A stretch of 18,055 nucleotides of DNA from CAYFUT01 sp964346395 (GTDB lineage: Bacteria > Bacillota > Halanaerobiia > Halobacteroidales > Halobacteroidaceae), in NCBI GenBank assembly GCA_964346395.1, contig CAYFUT010000053.1, forward strand, positions 1-18,055, written 5' to 3'. Under the pieces are notes generated by a model. It was not told where the DNA came from, ran no database searches, and saw nothing but the letters and a program-made list of their open reading frames with translations. A program made the position numbers and the translations under genes. Positions 14,814 to 18,055 of the stretch are shown in pieces. Positions within the stretch are counted from its first letter, which is position 1. Every line of letters begins with the position of its first letter.

Positions 14814-15785
14814 ATGAGTAGAAAATTAATTGGAATTATACTAATGGTATTATTGGTGGGGCAGTTAGTAGGTTGCGGCAGTCAAGATACAGGAAAGGTT
14901 AAGGTAGGAATTACCCAGATTGTAGAACATCCCGCTTTAGATGCTACGCGGGAAGGATTTAAGGAAGAATTAGCAGAACAGGGTTATAAAGAAGGGGAAG
15001 ATGTGGTTTATAAATACCAGAATGCTCAGGGAGATATGTCTACTGCCCAGACGATTGCTAATGATTTTGCCCAGGAAAATTTAGATTTGATTTTATCGAT
15101 TGCTACGCCTACTTCTCAAGCAGTAGTCAATACTATTCAAGAGACCCCTATTTTATTTTCGGCGGTAACTGACCCTGAAGGAGCCGGCTTAGTAAAGAGT
15201 TTAGAACAGCCGCAGGGGAATGTAACTGGAACAAGCGATTTGACTCCGGTAGGAAAGCAGTTTGAATTGTTTAAGAAAATGGATTCTAGCATTGAAAAAG
15301 TGGGCATTCTCTATAATTCAGGAGAAAGTAATTCTGTATTTCTAGCTGATTTGGCTGAGGAAGCAGCTAAAGAGGAAGGCTTGGAATTGATTCGCGGTAC
15401 GTTAACTTCCAGTAGTGAAGTTAACCAAACTGCTCAGTCATTAGTAGGGCGGGTGGATGCTATTTATGTACCGACGGATAATACTGTTGTTTCGGCTATT
15501 CAGTCGGTAATTAAGGTAGCTAATGAGAACAACTTACCTTTGATAGTAGCTGACAATAATTCAGTAGATGCTGGTGCGTTAGCAACTATGGGAATTGATT
15601 ACTATAAATTAGGGCGGCAAACCGGGAAAATGGCGGTTAAGATTTTAGAAGGTAAGGATCCGGCGGAGTTGCCAGTAGAAAGAACTGAAGAAGCTAAGTT
15701 AATAATCAATTTAAAAGCAGCAGAAAAAATGAATGTGGAGGTACCGCAGGAATTAATCGATAAGGCGAGTAAAGTAATTAACTAA
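14814..15785 (+). CDS. ABC importer substrate-binding lipoprotein (TrpX-like)
   Basis: This is an extracytoplasmic binding protein of the ABC_sub_bind family (PF04392 type). A lipoprotein signal peptide covers residues 1-20 with the lipobox LVGC and lipid-carrying Cys21. The mature protein has the two-lobed, LacI-like fold: VGITQIVEHPALDATREGF, LILSIATPTSQAVV, KVGILYNSGESNS, VDAIYVPTDNTV and NLPLIVADNNSVDAGALATMG. Members include TrpX, thought to bring in tryptophan or other aromatic amino acids, but the family has several ligands and no tryptophan T-box precedes this one, so the substrate is open. ATG 14814 follows AAGGAGGAGAG. It heads a three-gene importer operon. Confidence 0.9.
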   Translation: MSRKLIGIILMVLLVGQLVGCGSQDTGKVKVGITQIVEHPALDATREGFKEELAEQGYKEGEDVVYKYQNAQGDMSTAQTIANDFAQENLDLILSIATPTSQAVVNTIQETPILFSAVTDPEGAGLVKSLEQPQGNVTGTSDLTPVGKQFELFKKMDSSIEKVGILYNSGESNSVFLADLAEEAAKEEGLELIRGTLTSSSEVNQTAQSLVGRVDAIYVPTDNTVVSAIQSVIKVANENNLPLIVADNNSVDAGALATMGIDYYKLGRQTGKMAVKILEGKDPAELPVERTEEAKLIINLKAAEKMNVEVPQELIDKASKVIN

Positions 15786-15800
15786 TAGAGGTGGCAAATT

Positions 15801-16697
15801 ATGAATCTGAATTTAATCTTAAATCCCTTAGAGCAGGGGTTAGTATTTGGAATTATGGCGCTAGGAGTTTATCTAACTTTTCGCATTTTAGATTTTCCTG
15901 ATTTGACAGTAGACGGCAGTTTTCCTTTAGGAGCAGCAGTAGCGGCCAGATTGATTCTGGCCGGCCAATCTCCTTTTCTGGCTACTGGAGTGGCCGTGGT
16001 AGCGGGGATAGGCGCGGGAATAATTACTGGGATTTTAAATACTAAATTAAAAATTACGGGTTTATTATCGGGAATTTTAACGATGACGGGTCTGTATTCA
16101 ATTAATTTACGGATTATGGGGCGAGCTAATATTCCATTGATTAATAAACCGCGGGTGTTTGCTGTTTTACAGCAGTTGGGCTTACCGGAAAAAGTGAGTG
16201 TCTTAGGGACTTTTTTAATAATAGTGTTAGTAGTGAAGTTTATTATTGATTGGTTTTTAAGTACTGAGCTTGGTCTTGCAGTGCGAGCTACCGGGGATAA
16301 TAAAGATATGATTAGAAGTTTAGGAGTTAACACTGATAATACTGTTATTTTGGGACTGGCTATTTCTAACGGATTAGTGGCTTTGTCAGGAGCATTAGTA
16401 GCTCAGTACCAGGGATTTACTGATGTTAAAATGGGGATTGGAATGATCATTATTGGTTTGGCCTCGGTAATTATTGGTGAAACAGTATTTAAAAATGCAA
16501 GTATTCGTTGGGCTACGCTGGCGGTAATCGGCGGGTCAATTGTGTATCGAACTGTGATTACTTTAGCTTTACGAATGAATTTAAATCCTAATGATTTAAA
16601 GTTGATTACTGCCTTGTTAGTAGTAATTGCGCTAGGAACTCCGACTATTAAGCAACAACTGCGGTCGAAAGAGGTGGTAGAAAATGCTCAGAGTTAA
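15801..16697 (+). CDS. ABC importer permease (TrpY-like)
   Basis: This 298-residue, very hydrophobic protein has about eight membrane segments and belongs to the BPD_transp_2 permease group, related to branched-chain amino acid permeases. Typical stretches are GIMALGVYLTFRILDFPDLTVDGSFPLGAA near the N-terminus and the coupling-loop region TELGLAVRATGDNKDMIRSLG around 155-175, which contacts the ATPase. It starts 15 bases after the binding-protein gene with GAGGTGG ahead of ATG 15801, and overlaps the ATPase gene by 14 bases. The substrate is as uncertain as for the binding protein. Confidence 0.9.
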   Translation: MNLNLILNPLEQGLVFGIMALGVYLTFRILDFPDLTVDGSFPLGAAVAARLILAGQSPFLATGVAVVAGIGAGIITGILNTKLKITGLLSGILTMTGLYSINLRIMGRANIPLINKPRVFAVLQQLGLPEKVSVLGTFLIIVLVVKFIIDWFLSTELGLAVRATGDNKDMIRSLGVNTDNTVILGLAISNGLVALSGALVAQYQGFTDVKMGIGMIIIGLASVIIGETVFKNASIRWATLAVIGGSIVYRTVITLALRMNLNPNDLKLITALLVVIALGTPTIKQQLRSKEVVENAQS

Positions 16698-17481
16698 GCA
16701 GGCACAGAAAGTTTATCATCCGGGTACGATAAATCAAAATGTGGCTCTTAAAAATGCCGATTTAGAAATGGAAAAGGGAGAATTTGTAACTGTCATCGGC
16801 AGTAATGGAGCCGGCAAATCAACTCTATTAGATGTGATTGCCGGCAGTCAGCAGTTGACAGCAGGGGAAGTAATAATTGATGGAGTAAATTTAACCGGAG
16901 TACCTGATTATGATCGGGCTCATTTAGTAAGTCGGGTTTTCCAAGATCCTTTACAGGGCACTGCTGCTTCGATGACAATTGCTGAAAATTTAGTTTTAGC
17001 TTTAAAACGAAAGGATGGATTAAAACTGCATAAGGGAGTTAGCGGCAGCCGAAGGGAAAAATTTCAAGAGGAATTGAGTATACTTGAGCTGGGATTAGAG
17101 GATAGGCTTGATGACCGCGTGGGTCTCTTGTCCGGTGGTCAGCGGCAGGCGCTAACGTTAGTAATGGCTACTATTCAAAATCCTAGTGTTTTATTATTAG
17201 ACGAACATACTGCTGCTTTAGATCCTAAAACTGCAGAGAAGATTGTGGAGATTACTAAGAAATTAGTTGCTAATCATAATTTAACTACTATTATGGTGAC
17301 TCATGACCTTGATCATGCTCTGGAACTAGGAACTAGAACTATTATGATGGATAAAGGTGAAATTGTCCTTGATATTCAAGGGGAAAAGAGAGAAGAAATG
17401 ACGATTGATGATCTGCTGGAGCAGTTTACGAAAGTCAGCGGTCATAGGTTGACTAATGACCGGATTTTGTTAGCGCAGTAG
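16684..17481 (+). CDS. ABC importer ATPase (TrpZ-like)
   Basis: This is the ATP-hydrolysing subunit of the importer. All motifs are present: Walker A GSNGAGKST at 39-47, Q-loop Gln87, signature LSGGQ at 149-153, Walker B VLLLDEH at 169-175 (His after the catalytic Glu174), D-loop AALD at 177-180, and the switch His207 in VTHDLD. Length is 265 residues. ATG 16684 follows GAGGTGG and lies inside the last codons of the permease gene, so the two are translationally coupled. It is the last gene of the operon; hairpins follow. Confidence 0.93.
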   Translation: MLRVKQAQKVYHPGTINQNVALKNADLEMEKGEFVTVIGSNGAGKSTLLDVIAGSQQLTAGEVIIDGVNLTGVPDYDRAHLVSRVFQDPLQGTAASMTIAENLVLALKRKDGLKLHKGVSGSRREKFQEELSILELGLEDRLDDRVGLLSGGQRQALTLVMATIQNPSVLLLDEHTAALDPKTAEKIVEITKKLVANHNLTTIMVTHDLDHALELGTRTIMMDKGEIVLDIQGEKREEMTIDDLLEQFTKVSGHRLTNDRILLAQ

Positions 17482-17508
17482 CAAACATATTTAATTCTAT
17501 AAGAAATG

Positions 17509-17545
17509 ACCAGGTAGGTGAAAATAACAATCTGCCTGGTTGGTT
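17509..17545 (+). terminator. Hairpin after the ABC importer operon
   Basis: ACCAGGTAG at 17509-17517 pairs with CTGCCTGGT at 17532-17540 (one G-T wobble) over a 14-base loop, followed by a weak T-rich TGGTTT. It lies 28 bases after the ATPase stop and may be the operon's first terminator. Confidence 0.5.
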
Positions 17546-17583
17546 TGGAAGTAATAGAAAAAACTTAATAGCTCTTAACTTTT

Positions 17584-17605
17584 GTCCCTGGGAGGGGACT
17601 TTTTT
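17584..17605 (+). terminator. Rho-independent terminator
   Basis: GTCCCT at 17584-17589 pairs with GGGGAC at 17594-17599 (one G-T wobble) around a GGGA tetraloop, followed by six T at 17600-17605. It is a compact and convincing terminator, probably the main end of the importer transcript. Confidence 0.7.
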
Positions 17606-17713
17606 ATTGTCTAAAGAATTAGGATTTTTTTAAGAAGTTAGATATGTGGGTTAAAATGCGTATTCGTTCGTATGTAGAAAGAAAGAAAGCGATAAAACAT
17701 CAGAATAGAAGAA

Positions 17714-17742
17714 TCCCCAATTCTCAAATTGAGAATTGGGGG
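17714..17742. repeat. Near-perfect palindrome in the intron-like region
   Basis: CCCCAATTCTC at 17715-17725 and GAGAATTGGGG at 17731-17741 pair perfectly around AAATT, which itself can extend the stem by two A-T pairs. It lies about 110 bases upstream of the group II intron domain V and could be a remnant of the ORF-bearing domain IV stem or an unrelated inserted end. There is no T-run. Confidence 0.7.
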
Positions 17743-17829
17743 TATCAATCACTACTTACCACATTGTCCTGAAAGGAGTAAAATATACATCTACGGTGAC
17801 GTAGAGACGCTGACTTACTCTTTAAGCTT

Positions 17830-17920
17830 TTGGGGCCAACGGGAGTGGAAAGCTGTATACGGGAGAACCGTATATGCAGTTTGACGAGAGGTTCCAGCCG
17901 TGAGGCTGGTCCTACTTTAT
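17830..17920 (+). mobile_element. Group II intron 3' end (domains V and VI), likely a remnant
   Basis: Domain V is at 17850-17882. AAGCTGTAT pairs with ATGCAGTTT; the upper stem ACGG/CCGT carries the loop GAGAA; and a 2-base bulge AT lies on the 3' side. The catalytic AGC triad is at 17851-17853. Then come GACGAGAGG and domain VI, with CCAGCC at 17894-17899 pairing with GGCTGG at 17904-17909 and the end CCTACTTTAT at 17911-17920, the usual kind of intron 3' terminus. The preceding GGGGCCAACGGGAG also resembles the domain IV-V linker. No reverse transcriptase gene and no convincing 5' end (GUGYG) is present in the roughly 230 bp upstream, so this is probably a truncated copy rather than a working intron. 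Confidence 0.7.
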
Positions 17921-17938
17921 TATGAAAATTATAATTTT

Positions 17939-18055
17939 TTAACCATAAGCGGGAAGCGATAATAGTTCATCTACAGTAACTAATTCGATTCCCTGTTCTT
18001 GAATAGCTTCAATAATCGTTGGTAATGCTTTTACTGTCGATGTTAGGTCTTGAGT
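17939..18055 (-). CDS. Polysaccharide deacetylase family protein, 3' end only
   Basis: Reading the minus strand from the window edge gives 38 residues ending ELVTVDELLSLPAYG and a stop at 17939-17941. The stretch TVKALPTIIEAIQEQG followed by IELVTVDELL is the typical last helix and strand of the NodB/CE4 deacetylase domain, in which the usual text is T-x-ALP-x-II-x-x-L-x-x-x-G-x-x-F/L-V-T-V-x-E-L. Such enzymes remove acetyl groups from peptidoglycan or other polysaccharides, usually outside the membrane. The catalytic part lies beyond the window. The gene converges on the group II intron remnant and the importer operon. Confidence 0.75.
   Translation of the reverse strand, partial: TQDLTSTVKALPTIIEAIQEQGIELVTVDELLSLPAYG

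Noticed and set aside
15869..16333. 154-codon minus-strand frame inside the permease gene
   Set aside because: It lies wholly within a clear membrane permease, has biased Pro/Ile/Thr content typical of an antisense shadow, and no ribosome site.
17584..17920. Class C group II intron inserted after a terminator
   Set aside because: The terminator at 17584 is suggestive, but the intron 5' end is not found and domain V looks more like other bacterial classes, so the insertion rule cannot be applied.

Overview
The window looks like a chromosomal stretch from a low-GC, anaerobic member of the Firmicutes. The proteins are rich in Asp and Glu, a T-box precedes ileS, and there is a TM1266-type regulator of iron-only hydrogenase systems. 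A halophilic fermenter such as the order Halanaerobiales would fit. That placement is inference from style and gene order, not from a database match. Almost everything is core housekeeping. I found no large undescribed system; the unusual content sits in the spacers between genes and at the assembly joins. Region 1 (1-712) holds the last 13 codons of pstB and phoU, the end of a phosphate-uptake operon. Region 2 (901-6701) is a conserved Firmicutes cell-division neighbourhood: a HlyD-like membrane protein, a PIN-PhoH ATPase, yggS/ylmE, sepF, proC, yggT, ylmH and divIVA, then a TM1266-type gene. PhoH and yggS are both cut by a run of N at 2953-3052 and only appear as one reading frame by chance. 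Region 3 (6701-8243) holds a 7-bp tandem repeat interrupted by N, mtnN, a strong promoter, an isoleucine T-box leader and a small element bounded by inverted 7-mers. Region 4 (8244-11073) is ileS with its terminator. Region 5 (11074-14623) holds a possible small membrane protein duplicated around a third N-run, then remA, gmk, rpoZ, coaBC and luxS. Region 6 (14814-17481) is an ABC importer of the TrpXYZ type: lipoprotein, permease and ATPase. Region 7 (17482-18055) holds hairpins, the 3' end of a group II intron, and the 3' end of a polysaccharide deacetylase gene on the minus strand. Functionally, mtnN and luxS perform the two consecutive steps that turn S-adenosylhomocysteine into homocysteine and DPD (the AI-2 precursor). 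SepF, YggT, YlmH and DivIVA belong to the division and polar-growth gene set. RemA, Gmk, omega and CoaBC form the usual remA-gmk-rpoZ-coaBC run, but neither yicC (normally upstream) nor priA (normally downstream) is visible. Two of the three N-runs (6763-6862 and 11342-11441) are flanked on both sides by the same 55 bp, so they are probably false gaps between overlapping contigs. A likely one-base deletion in an A-run at 12090-12094 disturbs the start of gmk.
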